A stretch of DNA of 64,000 nt from an uncultured Veillonellaceae bacterium (GTDB lineage Bacteria > Bacillota > Negativicutes > Veillonellales > Negativicoccaceae). The position numbers were made by a program, and so were the translations under genes. The DNA is taken from contig CAMCNU010000001.1 in the NCBI GenBank assembly GCA_945876385.1, positions 248,001-312,000 on the forward strand, read 5' to 3'. The notes below the pieces were generated by a model. It was not told where the DNA came from and made no database searches. It worked only from the letters and a program-made list of their open reading frames with translations. Below, in pieces: positions 1-8,424 of the stretch (position 1 is its first letter; every line of letters begins with the position of its first letter).

Positions 1-392
1 ATTTTGACTTTTTAGGGTTGGATGTATCTTTTGATCACTTGCACGGATATGAGATTCATATGGGGCAAACGGACTTTTTGGACACCGAGGGTGGCGCCTT
101 TGCTTTGCGCACACGCAGTAGCCGGCCGGTCACCGCACAAGACGGCAAAGTGTCCGCGGATAAACAAGTATTCGGTACGTATATGCATGGCGTATTTGAT
201 AATGATGAGCTGCGGCGCGCCGTGTTGAACGCATTGCGCCAACGGAAAAATCTGGAACCGTTACCGGTATCTTTCCGCTGGAATGAGTACAAAGACGCTG
301 AATATAATCGGTTGGCCGATACAGTCAGAAAGGCACTGCGGATGGAGTTGATTTACGAATCGCTGCGTGAGGAGCCGAACGCGCATGTATGA
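1..392 (+). CDS. cobQ: Cobyric acid synthase, C-terminal end (partial)
   Basis: This is the last ~130 residues of CobQ/CbiP, which amidates four side chains of adenosylcobyrinic acid a,c-diamide using glutamine and ATP. The frame is open to the left edge, so the N-terminal ATPase domain lies outside. GYEIHMG and TYMHGVFDND are typical of the C-terminal class-I glutamine amidotransferase-like domain of this family. The stop overlaps the cbiB start by 8 nt, so this is the upstream part of the same cobalamin operon. The identification rests on these motifs and the following genes. Confidence 0.9.
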   Translation, partial: FDFLGLDVSFDHLHGYEIHMGQTDFLDTEGGAFALRTRSSRPVTAQDGKVSADKQVFGTYMHGVFDNDELRRAVLNALRQRKNLEPLPVSFRWNEYKDAEYNRLADTVRKALRMELIYESLREEPNAHV

Positions 393-1341
393 CCTCTATC
401 CCTTGGTGCCGTGGTTGGCGATGGTCTTGGACATCGCCATCGGTGATCCGCGGAGCCGTTGGCACCCGGTGGTACTGATTGGCCGAGTGATTTCGTTTTG
501 GGAAAAGCGTGTCTATCCGCAACGCAGCTCTCCCCGTCAAACGATTTTTGACGGGGCTTGTTGTGTCTTGCTGGTACTGCTGACCGTCGGCGCGGTCGGC
601 GGGGTTATTATGTATCTGGCGGCGTGGGTGGGGTACCATGCGTACTTGCTGATGGCGGCAGTCGTACTCTACATTACCATTACGCCGGATTCGCTCGCGC
701 GGGACGGTAAAGAAATCGCAGGCTTACTGATGCACGGCGATATAGCCGAAGCACGACACAAATTATCATGGATTGTGGGACGGGATACCGCCGGATTGGA
801 TGAAGGCGAAATCTCGCGTGCCACGATTGAAACAGTTGCGGAAAATATTACGGACGGTATTTTGTCTCCGCTCTTTTACTTCGCGTTACTCGGACCGCTG
901 GGGGCACTGTTGTATCGAGCCGCCAATACGATGGACTCCATGCTGGGATACAAAAACGAACGGTATTTGTATTTCGGTCGTGTCGCCGCACGTCTGGACG
1001 ATGTGCTCAACTATCTGCCGGCCCGAATTACCGCAGGGCTTCTTTTGGTGTCTGCTTGGGTCTTACGTTATAATGTGCATAATGCATGGCGCATCATGCG
1101 CCGTGACGCCGACAAACATCCCAGTCCGAACGGCGGGTATGCGGAAGCTACCGTCGCCGGCGCATTGGATATTCGTTTGGGTGGGTATAATTATTATGAC
1201 GGAGTGGCGGAATTTCGCGCCTACATGGGGAATGCCTCGCAGCCGATAACATGGCTGCATATATTATCGACAGTGCGGTTGATGTATGCGGCTACATGGT
1301 GGATGATCGGTATCGTCAGTTTGAGCATGCTGGTTAGGTGA
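385..1341 (+). CDS. cbiB: Adenosylcobinamide-phosphate synthase CbiB
   Basis: A membrane protein of 318 residues that attaches aminopropanol (or its phosphate) to adenosylcobyric acid, giving cobinamide (phosphate). The N-terminal motif GDPRSRWHPVVLIG is the family signature, followed by several hydrophobic segments and the conserved DDVLNYLPAR region. ATG 385 is preferred over an in-frame start 18 nt earlier because GAGGAG lies about 10 nt upstream and the N-terminus then matches the family. It overlaps cobQ by 8 nt. The threonine-phosphate arm is supplied by the kinase and decarboxylase genes downstream. Confidence 0.95.
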   Translation: MYDLYPLVPWLAMVLDIAIGDPRSRWHPVVLIGRVISFWEKRVYPQRSSPRQTIFDGACCVLLVLLTVGAVGGVIMYLAAWVGYHAYLLMAAVVLYITITPDSLARDGKEIAGLLMHGDIAEARHKLSWIVGRDTAGLDEGEISRATIETVAENITDGILSPLFYFALLGPLGALLYRAANTMDSMLGYKNERYLYFGRVAARLDDVLNYLPARITAGLLLVSAWVLRYNVHNAWRIMRRDADKHPSPNGGYAEATVAGALDIRLGGYNYYDGVAEFRAYMGNASQPITWLHILSTVRLMYAATWWMIGIVSLSMLVR

Positions 1342-1345
1342 TAGA

Positions 1346-2098
1346 ATGAATGCATTTTTGATTGCATTGCAATTTTTAACGAGAATCAAGTTGGTTCGCC
1401 AAACCGTTTGGACGGAAAAAGATTTCGGTGCATCCGTGACTTGGTTTCCTGCGGTGGGGGCGATCATCGGCCTGCTGTTATGCGGGATTTATTGGTTGCT
1501 GCATGATGTCGTTCCCGCCTTTGCGGTCGCAGTGATATTGGTCATTGCAGAATTTTTGATTACCGGCGGATTACATGCGGACGGTCTGATGGATACGTGC
1601 GACGGCTATTTTTCCGGGCGCTCGCGCGAGCGGATGTTGGAGATTATGAAGGACAGCCGAGTCGGTGCAAACGGCGTGCAGGCATTTGTCTTTTTTGTCC
1701 TGCTGAAAATCGCATTACTGCTCTCGTTATCCGTGGAGCCGTATGTTGTACTGGGAACCATGCCGCTTTTGGGGCGTTGGCTGATGTCCTGGAGTGTGAC
1801 CGGATTTCCCTATGCACGTCCGCAGGGCATCGGTAAAGCGTTTGCGGAATATGCGCCGTCATACGCACTGAAAGTGGCCACATTAATAACGCTTCTCCCT
1901 GTACTGTGGGTGCCGATTCCTCTGTACCTGACGATGGCGGGGACTGCCGCACTCTGGGGATGGTGGGCAAACTCCCGCTTAGTCCGCAAATTGGGAGGCG
2001 TGACAGGAGATACTTACGGCGCAGTAACGGAAACGGGTGAACTGATGGTATTGGCGGCCGGTGTGGCCATGGGGCAGTGGGCATGGAATATGTGGTAA
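1346..2098 (+). CDS. cobS: Adenosylcobinamide-GDP ribazoletransferase (cobalamin synthase)
   Basis: An integral membrane enzyme of 250 residues that joins adenosylcobinamide-GDP to alpha-ribazole (phosphate), the last assembly step of the nucleotide loop. The signature GGLHADGLMDTCDGYFSG followed by IMKDSRVGANG carries the conserved acidic and lysine residues of the CobS family. Hydrophobic helices fill the rest. It starts 4 nt after cbiB. No cobU or cobT homologue is present in the window, so cobinamide activation and ribazole synthesis must be encoded elsewhere. Confidence 0.95.
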   Translation: MNAFLIALQFLTRIKLVRQTVWTEKDFGASVTWFPAVGAIIGLLLCGIYWLLHDVVPAFAVAVILVIAEFLITGGLHADGLMDTCDGYFSGRSRERMLEIMKDSRVGANGVQAFVFFVLLKIALLLSLSVEPYVVLGTMPLLGRWLMSWSVTGFPYARPQGIGKAFAEYAPSYALKVATLITLLPVLWVPIPLYLTMAGTAALWGWWANSRLVRKLGGVTGDTYGAVTETGELMVLAAGVAMGQWAWNMW

Positions 2099-2958
2099 GA
2101 GCACCGGGATCTTGCGGAGAGCTGCTGCAAGGGCGCGTGAATCATGCGGATGTATTGGTCACTTGTCCCATCAATCGCTTTTCTACGGCTGTCGCCTCGG
2201 TTCCGCCGCAACCGCAACAAAAGCAACTGCCGCAAAAAGCACAAACGGCGGTCAATCTGACCTTGCACTATTTACAAAAGCAGCCACATTTTTCTCTGCA
2301 GTTATCCTCCTCCTTGCCGGAAGGTAAAGGAATGGCCTCCAGCAGTGCTGATATTGCCGCCGTCTGCATGGCGACGGCACTGGCCTGCGAGGCGACATTG
2401 ACACAAGCGGAATTAATGCAAATTGCATTGCTGATTGAGCCCAGTGATGCGGTCTTTTATCCCGGTATCGTGATGATGGATTACTTACAGGGCTCCTATA
2501 TCCGGGAGCTGGGCGAAGCGCCGCCGGCAGTGATTACCGTATTCGATCAAGGAGGGTATATCGATACGGTGATGTTCAATGAACGACGTGATTTGCGCAG
2601 CATGCGGGAAAAACAAAGCGCCGTCATTCGAGAAGCCTTGCACAAAATTAACGACGGCTTGCACCGCAAAGATTGGTATGCCATCGGAGAAGGCGCAACA
2701 ATGAGCGCCTTTGCCAATCAGGAGATATTGTATCGCGACTATCTGGACACCTTGGCCGCAATTGCCCGTGATACCCATGCCTACGGCGTTGTCATTGCGC
2801 ACAGCGGGACAATCTGCGGCGTGTTGTCCGCACCGGAGGCGGCGGACGAAATTAAATGCAAGGTCAATGAGCGTTGCGGACAGGCGATTCGCTATTTTGA
2901 TACAGTGTCATTGTACAATGACGGAATTGATATAAAGGTGCGTGACAATCATCGCTAA
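2083..2958 (+). CDS. pduX: L-threonine kinase, PduX-like GHMP kinase
   Basis: A GHMP-superfamily kinase of 291 residues. The N-terminal APGSCGELLQG and the glycine/serine loop LPEGKGMASSSADIAAV (about residues 77-93) match PduX-type L-threonine kinases, which make L-threonine O-3-phosphate for CobD. The next gene is that decarboxylase, so the assignment is well supported by context. ATG 2083 lies inside the end of cobS; an in-frame GTG 6 nt earlier is the alternative. The general GHMP fold is also shared by homoserine and mevalonate kinases, but the N-terminal motif and location argue against those. Confidence 0.88.
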   Translation: MEYVVRAPGSCGELLQGRVNHADVLVTCPINRFSTAVASVPPQPQQKQLPQKAQTAVNLTLHYLQKQPHFSLQLSSSLPEGKGMASSSADIAAVCMATALACEATLTQAELMQIALLIEPSDAVFYPGIVMMDYLQGSYIRELGEAPPAVITVFDQGGYIDTVMFNERRDLRSMREKQSAVIREALHKINDGLHRKDWYAIGEGATMSAFANQEILYRDYLDTLAAIARDTHAYGVVIAHSGTICGVLSAPEAADEIKCKVNERCGQAIRYFDTVSLYNDGIDIKVRDNHR

Positions 2959-4018
2959 TCAATTTGTCCATGGCGGCAATATTTATCAATACAGTGAGGA
3001 ACAACGAAAAGGACTGTTGGATTTCAGCGCCAATATCAATCCGCTGGGGCCGTCTCCGTTGGGACTGGCGGCCTTGGGAGATTGGACGGAGAGAATTCAG
3101 CATTATCCGGAGCCGTATCATGTGACCTTGCGTCAGGAACTCGGTCGATATTATCGGCTGGCGCCTGAAAACATTGCTGCGGGTAATGGCGCCACCGAAT
3201 TTTTATATACGCTGTTTTCCCATTTGCGACCGCCTCGGGTATGGGTCGTCGCGCCGACCTTCAGTGAATATGCGCGTGCCGGTCTTGCGGCAGGTGCGCG
3301 CATTATCTCGAAAGCGCGCGAAGACTTGTTGCGCGACGCGCAAGAAAATTTGCGGCGCAATGATGCGGTGTGCCTGTGTCTGCCCAACAATCCCGACGGC
3401 ACTATTCCGGCCCCGGAAATCGTTGCGCAATGGATGGATCTGACGCGCCGACGCGGTGCGTATTTGCTGCTGGATGAATCGTTTGGTGATTTCAATCCGG
3501 AGTTTGCTTCGTATCGAAACTCGGTGATAACGAATCCGCATGTATTCGTGTTACAATCATTGACTAAATTTTGGGCCATTCCGGGATTGCGTCTCGGCGC
3601 GCTGTTTGCGCACTGCGAGCAAATTGAAAACGTTCTTGCGCAAACCGATCAATGGAATGTCAATGTGCTGGCGACGCAGTACATGACGGCGGCCTTGCAA
3701 GACACCGCTTACATTACCGCTACGCAAGCACTGATTGCAACGGAAAAAAATCGTGTCTATGAGATGTATCGCTCACGAAGCGATTTTGCGGTCCACTATC
3801 CTGCCGTTAATTTCATGCTGATGAAGCTCCCGCCTCATTGTGCCGCGTCGATCATCGCCGACCGATTGGCGGCGCGGGGAATATTGATTCGTAATTGTGA
3901 CAATTATGACGGATTGACGTCTCGTCATATTCGTATTGCCATTCGGGAGCCGCAAGACAATGATACGTTGTTCGCGGCACTGGTGGAAGAGGTCGAACGC
4001 CTGCAAGGAGGAAGATAG
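2942..4018 (+). CDS. cobD: Threonine-phosphate decarboxylase CobD
   Basis: A PLP-dependent fold-type I enzyme of 358 residues, related to histidinol-phosphate aminotransferase, that turns L-threonine phosphate into (R)-1-amino-2-propanol phosphate for CbiB. It shows the N-terminal HGG and DFSANINPLGPS segment, the GNGATEFLY phosphate-binding turn, the LLLDESFGDF aspartate that contacts the PLP nitrogen, and SLTKFWAIPGLRLG with the Schiff-base lysine. GTG 2942 follows an AAAGG element, and the gene overlaps the kinase by 17 nt. HisC is the main confusable relative; the operon settles it. Confidence 0.92.
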   Translation: MTIIANQFVHGGNIYQYSEEQRKGLLDFSANINPLGPSPLGLAALGDWTERIQHYPEPYHVTLRQELGRYYRLAPENIAAGNGATEFLYTLFSHLRPPRVWVVAPTFSEYARAGLAAGARIISKAREDLLRDAQENLRRNDAVCLCLPNNPDGTIPAPEIVAQWMDLTRRRGAYLLLDESFGDFNPEFASYRNSVITNPHVFVLQSLTKFWAIPGLRLGALFAHCEQIENVLAQTDQWNVNVLATQYMTAALQDTAYITATQALIATEKNRVYEMYRSRSDFAVHYPAVNFMLMKLPPHCAASIIADRLAARGILIRNCDNYDGLTSRHIRIAIREPQDNDTLFAALVEEVERLQGGR

Positions 4019-4019
4019 T

Positions 4020-4631
4020 TTGATTCGAATATTTTTGATTCGCCACGGAGAAACCGTCTGGAATCATTCCGGGCGCTACCAAGGTATTACGGATGTCGAG
4101 TTGAGCGAGGTCGGGAGGCATCAGGCACAGATGCTGATTCCGTATTTTCGCGAAATTGCACTGGATGCCGTCTATACGAGCGATTTATCCCGCGCCTATG
4201 ACACGGCACTACCGCTGGCGGAAAGCAAAGGCTTGCCGGTGACAAAAGTCCCCGGCTTGCGGGAAATCAATTTCGGCGACTGGGAAGGATTGACGTATGA
4301 AGAAATTACCCGTCAATGGCCCGGCGCGATCGAGCATATGTACCGGCACCCGGATACATTGCGTATTTCCCACGGCGAATCATTCCTGGATGTACAAGTA
4401 CGAGCCTATGATGCGCTACAACGTATCCTGGTCAATCATGACGACGGCACGCTGGCGATTGTTTCACACGGCGGTACCATTCGTTGCTTGCTTTGTTCTC
4501 TGCTAGGGATTGATTTGCACTTGGCATGGAACTTCAAACAAGACAATGCCAACGTGACGGAAGTACATTACTACGGCGAGCGCAATTTGCTGGCGTTACT
4601 GAATGATACCCATCATGTATCATCGGTATAA
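4020..4631 (+). CDS. cobC: Alpha-ribazole phosphatase, histidine phosphatase family
   Basis: A 203-residue phosphoglycerate-mutase-like phosphatase with the catalytic RHGETVWN at residues ~8-15, the SDLSRAYDTA helix and a late SHGGTIR with the second catalytic histidine. In this operon it most likely dephosphorylates alpha-ribazole-5'-phosphate or adenosylcobalamin phosphate. The start is TTG 4020, 8 nt after a perfect AAGGAGG and 1 nt after the cobD stop; upstream in-frame ATGs lie inside cobD and give unrelated residues. Broad-specificity phosphatases look alike, so function rests on context. Confidence 0.88.
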   Translation: MIRIFLIRHGETVWNHSGRYQGITDVELSEVGRHQAQMLIPYFREIALDAVYTSDLSRAYDTALPLAESKGLPVTKVPGLREINFGDWEGLTYEEITRQWPGAIEHMYRHPDTLRISHGESFLDVQVRAYDALQRILVNHDDGTLAIVSHGGTIRCLLCSLLGIDLHLAWNFKQDNANVTEVHYYGERNLLALLNDTHHVSSV

Positions 4632-4647
4632 ATGTTGCGCGAATGTT

Positions 4648-4676
4648 TTGGATATCGTCGGATAATGGTGTATAAT
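4648..4676 (+). promoter_or_regulatory. Sigma-70-type promoter for the peptidase-efp genes
   Basis: TTGGAT at 4648-4653, a 17-nt spacer, and a perfect TATAAT at 4671-4676. It lies in the only gap between cobC and the peptidase gene; an AAGAAGG Shine-Dalgarno follows at 4682-4688. Confidence 0.75.
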
Positions 4677-4698
4677 TATTCAAGAAGGTACTATAAAT

Positions 4699-5748
4699 AT
4701 GAACATTTCAGAACATGTCTTGACGCAATTCACCGTCGACGCCGTATGGCTGCATAAATCGGTGAATGTGCGCTACCAAAGCGGATTCACCGGTGACGAC
4801 ACGGATGCATTGATTGCCGCCGAGCGACACTGCCTGTTGACAGACGCCCGCTATACCCAGCAAGCGCGGGAAGAATGTCCCCAATGGGAGATTATTGACC
4901 ATCAGGGACGCCTGACGGGCGCACTGAAGGCACAATGTGAGCACCTCGGGGTTCGTCGTCTGGGCGTGGAAATGCAAGCCATTTCGGCCGCGCAGTATCG
5001 ACAACTTCAGCAGGAGATGCCGACCGTGGAATTGATTGATACGGATACCGATCAGTTACGACAGATTAAATCCGAGGACGAAATCGCGTCGATACAGCAT
5101 GCGTGCCGGATTGGCGACCGCGCCTTGCAGGACATCCTTCCGCTGATTCGTGCGGGAGTGACGGAAAATGAATTACGGCGAGAACTGGAACGGGCCATGT
5201 TGGCACACGGTTCCGAACGGACAGCGTTTACGACCATTGTCGCGTCGGGGTATCGTTCGGCCATGCCGCATGGAATTGCCAGTGACAAAGTCGTCGCTGA
5301 CGGTGAGTTCATTACGTTTGATTTCGGTGCCGTCTATCGGGGCTACCACTCCGATATGACACGTACATTTGTCGTCGGTCACGCCTCGCCGGAACAGCGA
5401 CGTATGTACCATGCCGTTTTACATGCACAAGAAGCGGCCTGTGCGATGATACGTCCGGGCATGGCCGGCAACGAACCGGATGCATTGGTACGACGTTTGT
5501 TGGCTAAGGATGGATTATCGTCATACTTTACGCATGCCTTAGGGCACAGCGTCGGACTGGAGATTCACGAAGGTCCGAATTTGTCACCTCGCGAATCGAG
5601 AAAACTGGTCGCGGGAATGGTAGTTACCGTTGAGCCGGGAGTGTATATTCCCGGTTTCGGGGGATTACGTATAGAAGATACAACTGTGGTGAGGGAGGAC
5701 GGACTGCAATTGTTGACGCAGTTCCCGAAAGAGTTAGTCGAGTTATAA
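4699..5748 (+). CDS. Xaa-Pro peptidase, M24 family
   Basis: A cytoplasmic metallopeptidase of 349 residues that removes N-terminal residues preceding proline. An N-terminal creatinase-like domain (about 1-120) is followed by the M24 pita-bread domain. The five metal ligands are visible: D in [14 protein letters not shown] in SDMTRTF, H in [17 protein letters not shown] in VTVEPGVY and E in LRIEDTTVV. It sits directly upstream of efp, the common Firmicutes arrangement. The start has an AAGAAGG Shine-Dalgarno and its own promoter. Xaa-Pro aminopeptidase versus dipeptidase cannot be separated from sequence alone. Confidence 0.93.
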   Translation: MNISEHVLTQFTVDAVWLHKSVNVRYQSGFTGDDTDALIAAERHCLLTDARYTQQAREECPQWEIIDHQGRLTGALKAQCEHLGVRRLGVEMQAISAAQYRQLQQEMPTVELIDTDTDQLRQIKSEDEIASIQHACRIGDRALQDILPLIRAGVTENELRRELERAMLAHGSERTAFTTIVASGYRSAMPHGIASDKVVADGEFITFDFGAVYRGYHSDMTRTFVVGHASPEQRRMYHAVLHAQEAACAMIRPGMAGNEPDALVRRLLAKDGLSSYFTHALGHSVGLEIHEGPNLSPRESRKLVAGMVVTVEPGVYIPGFGGLRIEDTTVVREDGLQLLTQFPKELVEL

Positions 5749-5762
5749 GGAGAGGGTTTCAA

Positions 5763-6320
5763 ATGATTTCCAGTAATGATTTTCGTCCGGGAGTAACGAT
5801 TGAGATTGACAATCAAGTGTGGCAAGTCGTTGACTTCCAGCACGTCAAACCGGGAAAAGGCGCGGCGTTTGTACGTTGTAAAATCAAAAACCTGCAGACC
5901 GGCGCGGTAATTGAACGCACCTTTAACGCCGGTGAAAAGGTACCTCGTGCACATGTTGACCGCCGTACCATGCAATATTTATATGAAGACGGCGGCACAT
6001 ATAATTTCATGGATACGGAAACGTATGACCAAACGATGCTCAATCAAGAGCAACTGGGTGATGCGCTGAATTTCTTGAAAGAAAACATGGAAATTGCCGT
6101 ATTGTTCTTTAACGGCATTGTCATCGGGGTCGAATTGCCGAATTCGGTAGAGTTGGAAGTTGTGGAAACCGACCCGGGGATTCGCGGCGATACGGCTACC
6201 GGCGGTACAAAACCGGCCAAAACCGAAACCGGATACGTGGTCAAGGTTCCCCTGTTTATCAATACCGGTGATGTACTACGAATTGATACAAGAACGGGTG
6301 CGTATATTGAGCGTGCGTAA
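5763..6320 (+). CDS. efp: Translation elongation factor P
   Basis: EF-P binds the ribosome next to the P-site tRNA and relieves stalling at polyproline stretches. The 185-residue length and the three beta-barrel pattern are standard. The tip loop [12 protein letters not shown] places a lysine at residue 32, the residue that carries modification in many bacteria. No modification gene (epmA, epmB, earP) is present in this window. The start follows AGGAGAGG. A strong terminator follows directly. Confidence 0.97.
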   Translation: MISSNDFRPGVTIEIDNQVWQVVDFQHVKPGKGAAFVRCKIKNLQTGAVIERTFNAGEKVPRAHVDRRTMQYLYEDGGTYNFMDTETYDQTMLNQEQLGDALNFLKENMEIAVLFFNGIVIGVELPNSVELEVVETDPGIRGDTATGGTKPAKTETGYVVKVPLFINTGDVLRIDTRTGAYIERA

Positions 6321-6324
6321 GAGC

Positions 6325-6354
6325 AAAAGCGATGAATCCGTTCATCGCTTTTTG
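6325..6354 (+). terminator. Rho-independent terminator after efp
   Basis: A 12-bp perfect stem (6325-6336 with 6341-6352), 4-nt loop TCCG, and a T run. It separates the peptidase-efp unit from the Asp23-nusB genes, whose promoter is not obvious in the 30 nt that follow. Confidence 0.88.
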
Positions 6355-6383
6355 TTACATGCAGCGACCGATCGGGGGCAGCT

Positions 6384-6746
6384 ATGAATACACAAGACGA
6401 GCTGGTCGTCGCCGATGAAGCATTGGCATCTATCGCCGCTATCACAGCGCAAAGCATGCCGGAAATCGCGGGACTGGAATCCGGTTTGGTGCAGGATTTG
6501 ACGGCCATGTTCGGGCGCGAGCATCAGACTGTCGGTGTGGCCATCCGTCGCACAGAAGATGAAATCAGCGTGGATATGTATATTCATGTTTATTACGGAC
6601 ATCGGATACCGGATATCGCGTTGCGGTTGCAAGAAAAAGTCAAAACCGCCTTGGAGCAATATGCCCAAGTGATGGTCGTTGCCGTCAATGTCTATGTCCA
6701 AAAAATTCTTTGGCAAGACCATACGGGAGGACAAAATGGCGGATAA
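6384..6746 (+). CDS. Asp23/Gls24 family envelope-stress protein (first copy)
   Basis: A 120-residue Asp23 (DUF322) protein. The VDMYIHVYYGHRIPDIALRLQEKVKTAL segment followed by VVAVNVYVQKI is the family core. Members in Gram-positive bacteria sit at the membrane and are linked to envelope stress; their molecular role is poorly defined. It forms a tandem pair with the next gene, which it overlaps by 11 nt, and precedes nusB, as in many Firmicutes where the product is called YqhY. A G-rich element lies just upstream of ATG 6384. Confidence 0.85.
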   Translation: MNTQDELVVADEALASIAAITAQSMPEIAGLESGLVQDLTAMFGREHQTVGVAIRRTEDEISVDMYIHVYYGHRIPDIALRLQEKVKTALEQYAQVMVVAVNVYVQKILWQDHTGGQNGG

Positions 6747-7098
6747 ACAATCCCCACTCGGACTGTCGAAAGGTGAGTTTAACCGGCTGGCGGCAGTGAT
6801 TCGTCGACACGTGCTGACGATGAAAGAGGTCGCCGGCATACGCGGCAATGTATGGGAGCGTGTCAAAGATTCGTTTTCACGGCATCGGCGGCGCAGTTTT
6901 GACGGGATTGTCATCGTCGAAACGGATGATACTCTGCTGGTAGCCATTTCCCTGACCGTTTATTACGGCACCGTGTTACCCCGACTGGCTGAGCGTATAC
7001 AAGAAGAGTTGAAAGTCATTTGCCGGGAACATGGCGCGCAACGTCCTGTTTCCGTGCGCGTTTTTATTGATAATGTAGTCACAATGGAGACCAAATGA
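6736..7098 (+). CDS. Asp23/Gls24 family protein (second copy)
   Basis: A second 120-residue Asp23-type protein, diverged from the first. ISLTVYYGTVLPRLAERIQEELK and VSVRVFIDNVV give the same fold pattern, with a more basic N-terminal third. ATG 6736 is chosen because GGGAGG lies 5 nt upstream; the upstream in-frame ATGs fall inside the first copy. It overlaps that copy by 11 nt and nusB by 4 nt, so the three are probably translationally coupled. The pair could form a heteromer; this is inference. Confidence 0.82.
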   Translation: MADKQSPLGLSKGEFNRLAAVIRRHVLTMKEVAGIRGNVWERVKDSFSRHRRRSFDGIVIVETDDTLLVAISLTVYYGTVLPRLAERIQEELKVICREHGAQRPVSVRVFIDNVVTMETK

Positions 7099-7475
7099 GT
7101 AGACGATCATCGCGTGAACACGCCTTACAATTTTTGTATGGACAATTATTGAATCCGGACATTGAGTATGACCGCCTTGGTTATGAAGAGCCGGAGGCAG
7201 ATAAAGCATACTCCCAAGGAATTATCGCGGCCGTCAATGCACATATAGAGGAGATTGATGCGCAAATTTCGACGCACAGTCACAAGTGGAGTATTCAGCA
7301 GATGAATAAAGTCGATGTGACAATCTTACGAATGTCCGTCGCCGAATGCCTGTATGTGCCGCAAGCCGATGTCAATAAATCCATCGTCATCAATGAAGCG
7401 CTGGAATTAGCCAGGCAGTACAGCGGCGAGGAATCCGTGCCGTTTATCAACGGGATTTTAAATGCGGTGCTCTAG
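7095..7475 (+). CDS. nusB: Transcription antitermination factor NusB
   Basis: NusB pairs with NusE (S10) on boxA RNA during rRNA antitermination. The 126-residue all-alpha protein starts SRRSSREHALQFLYG, with RxxxREhAlqfLY as the family's N-terminal signature, and ends SGEESVPFINGILNAVL, typical of the C-terminal helix. It overlaps the Asp23 gene by ATGA. It starts the usual Firmicutes series nusB, xseA, xseB, ispA, tlyA, argR, recN. Confidence 0.95.
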   Translation: MSRRSSREHALQFLYGQLLNPDIEYDRLGYEEPEADKAYSQGIIAAVNAHIEEIDAQISTHSHKWSIQQMNKVDVTILRMSVAECLYVPQADVNKSIVINEALELARQYSGEESVPFINGILNAVL

Positions 7476-7476
7476 T

Positions 7477-8424
7477 ATGTATTTTCTCGGCATTGATACA
7501 AGTTGCTATACGACTTCGGCCGCATTGCTGGACTGTGAAGGGAACGTTGTCCGCGAAGACCGGCGTCTATTACGGGTCCCGCGCGGTAAGCGGGGGCTGG
7601 CGCAATCGGAAATGGTGTATCAGCATACCCGCCATTTGCCCTCCATTTTGGATGACGTCATCGGATCGGATGGCACACAAATCGCCGCCGTCGGCGTATC
7701 CGGCATGCCGCGGCGACGGGAAGACTCCTACATGCCCGCATTTCTTGTCGGTGCCGGTTATGCGCAGGCTCTTTCCCGTGTGTTGCAGTGCAGTTGCTGC
7801 CTGTTCAGCCATCAGGAAAATCATGTCATGGCCGCGTTGCGTACCGTCCCGGAGTACTGGGGAAAGAACGGCTATATGCTGCATCTCAGCGGCGGCACAA
7901 CAGATTGGCTGTGCCTGCAATGGGAGTCGGGGAGACTTGCCGTTGAGGAGGTGGCCGGCAGCGAAGATATTTCCGCCGGTCAGTTGATTGACCGTATCGG
8001 CGTCCTCTTGGGAATGCCATTTCCCTGCGGGCCGGCCTTGGAGAAACTGGCCGCGTCAGCGGAAGAAGCGCCATACACATTGCAACTGCCGAGAAATCCG
8101 AATATCATTTCATTCGCCGGTGCCGAGACCGAATTGCGGCGGCGATATGCGCAAGGATTATTATCACCTGCACAAACGGCCGCCGCGGTATTCGATTATA
8201 TTCGCCGCAGTTTGCGCCGCACATTGTTACGGCGGCGATGGGACAGAGGAACGTTTTTAATTGCCGTAGGAGGGGTTATGGCCAATTCCTATCTTCGCAC
8301 ACATCTGGCCGAAGATGCCGCCCGCATCGGGCTTATACCAATCTTTGCACCACCCGAATACAGCGCGGACAATGCAACCGGAAATGCCTACGGTGCGTTG
8401 CGGTACTATGATGAAACCCGTTAA
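7477..8424 (+). CDS. Kae1/TsaD-like protein (M22 family paralogue)
   Basis: A 315-residue member of the Kae1/TsaD/YgjD ASKHA fold. It has FLGIDTSCYTTSAAL at the N-terminus, the HQENH metal-binding motif (HxxxH) at about residue 111, a glycine-rich LSGGTTDWL loop and VGGVMANSYLR near the C-terminus. True TsaD makes N6-threonylcarbamoyl-adenosine in tRNA; this shorter version beside nusB and xseA looks like a separate paralogue seen in some Firmicutes, with no known function I can name. ATG 7477 begins 1 nt after nusB; no strong Shine-Dalgarno is seen. Confidence 0.8.
   Translation: MYFLGIDTSCYTTSAALLDCEGNVVREDRRLLRVPRGKRGLAQSEMVYQHTRHLPSILDDVIGSDGTQIAAVGVSGMPRRREDSYMPAFLVGAGYAQALSRVLQCSCCLFSHQENHVMAALRTVPEYWGKNGYMLHLSGGTTDWLCLQWESGRLAVEEVAGSEDISAGQLIDRIGVLLGMPFPCGPALEKLAASAEEAPYTLQLPRNPNIISFAGAETELRRRYAQGLLSPAQTAAAVFDYIRRSLRRTLLRRRWDRGTFLIAVGGVMANSYLRTHLAEDAARIGLIPIFAPPEYSADNATGNAYGALRYYDETR

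Noticed and set aside
1-384. Cobalamin riboswitch near the left edge
   Set aside because: The window starts inside cobQ; the operon start and any riboswitch would lie outside.
773-1249. Long alternative frame inside cbiB
   Set aside because: It lies wholly within cbiB in another frame, has no ribosome site, and its translation has no recognisable motif; it is a shadow of the real gene.
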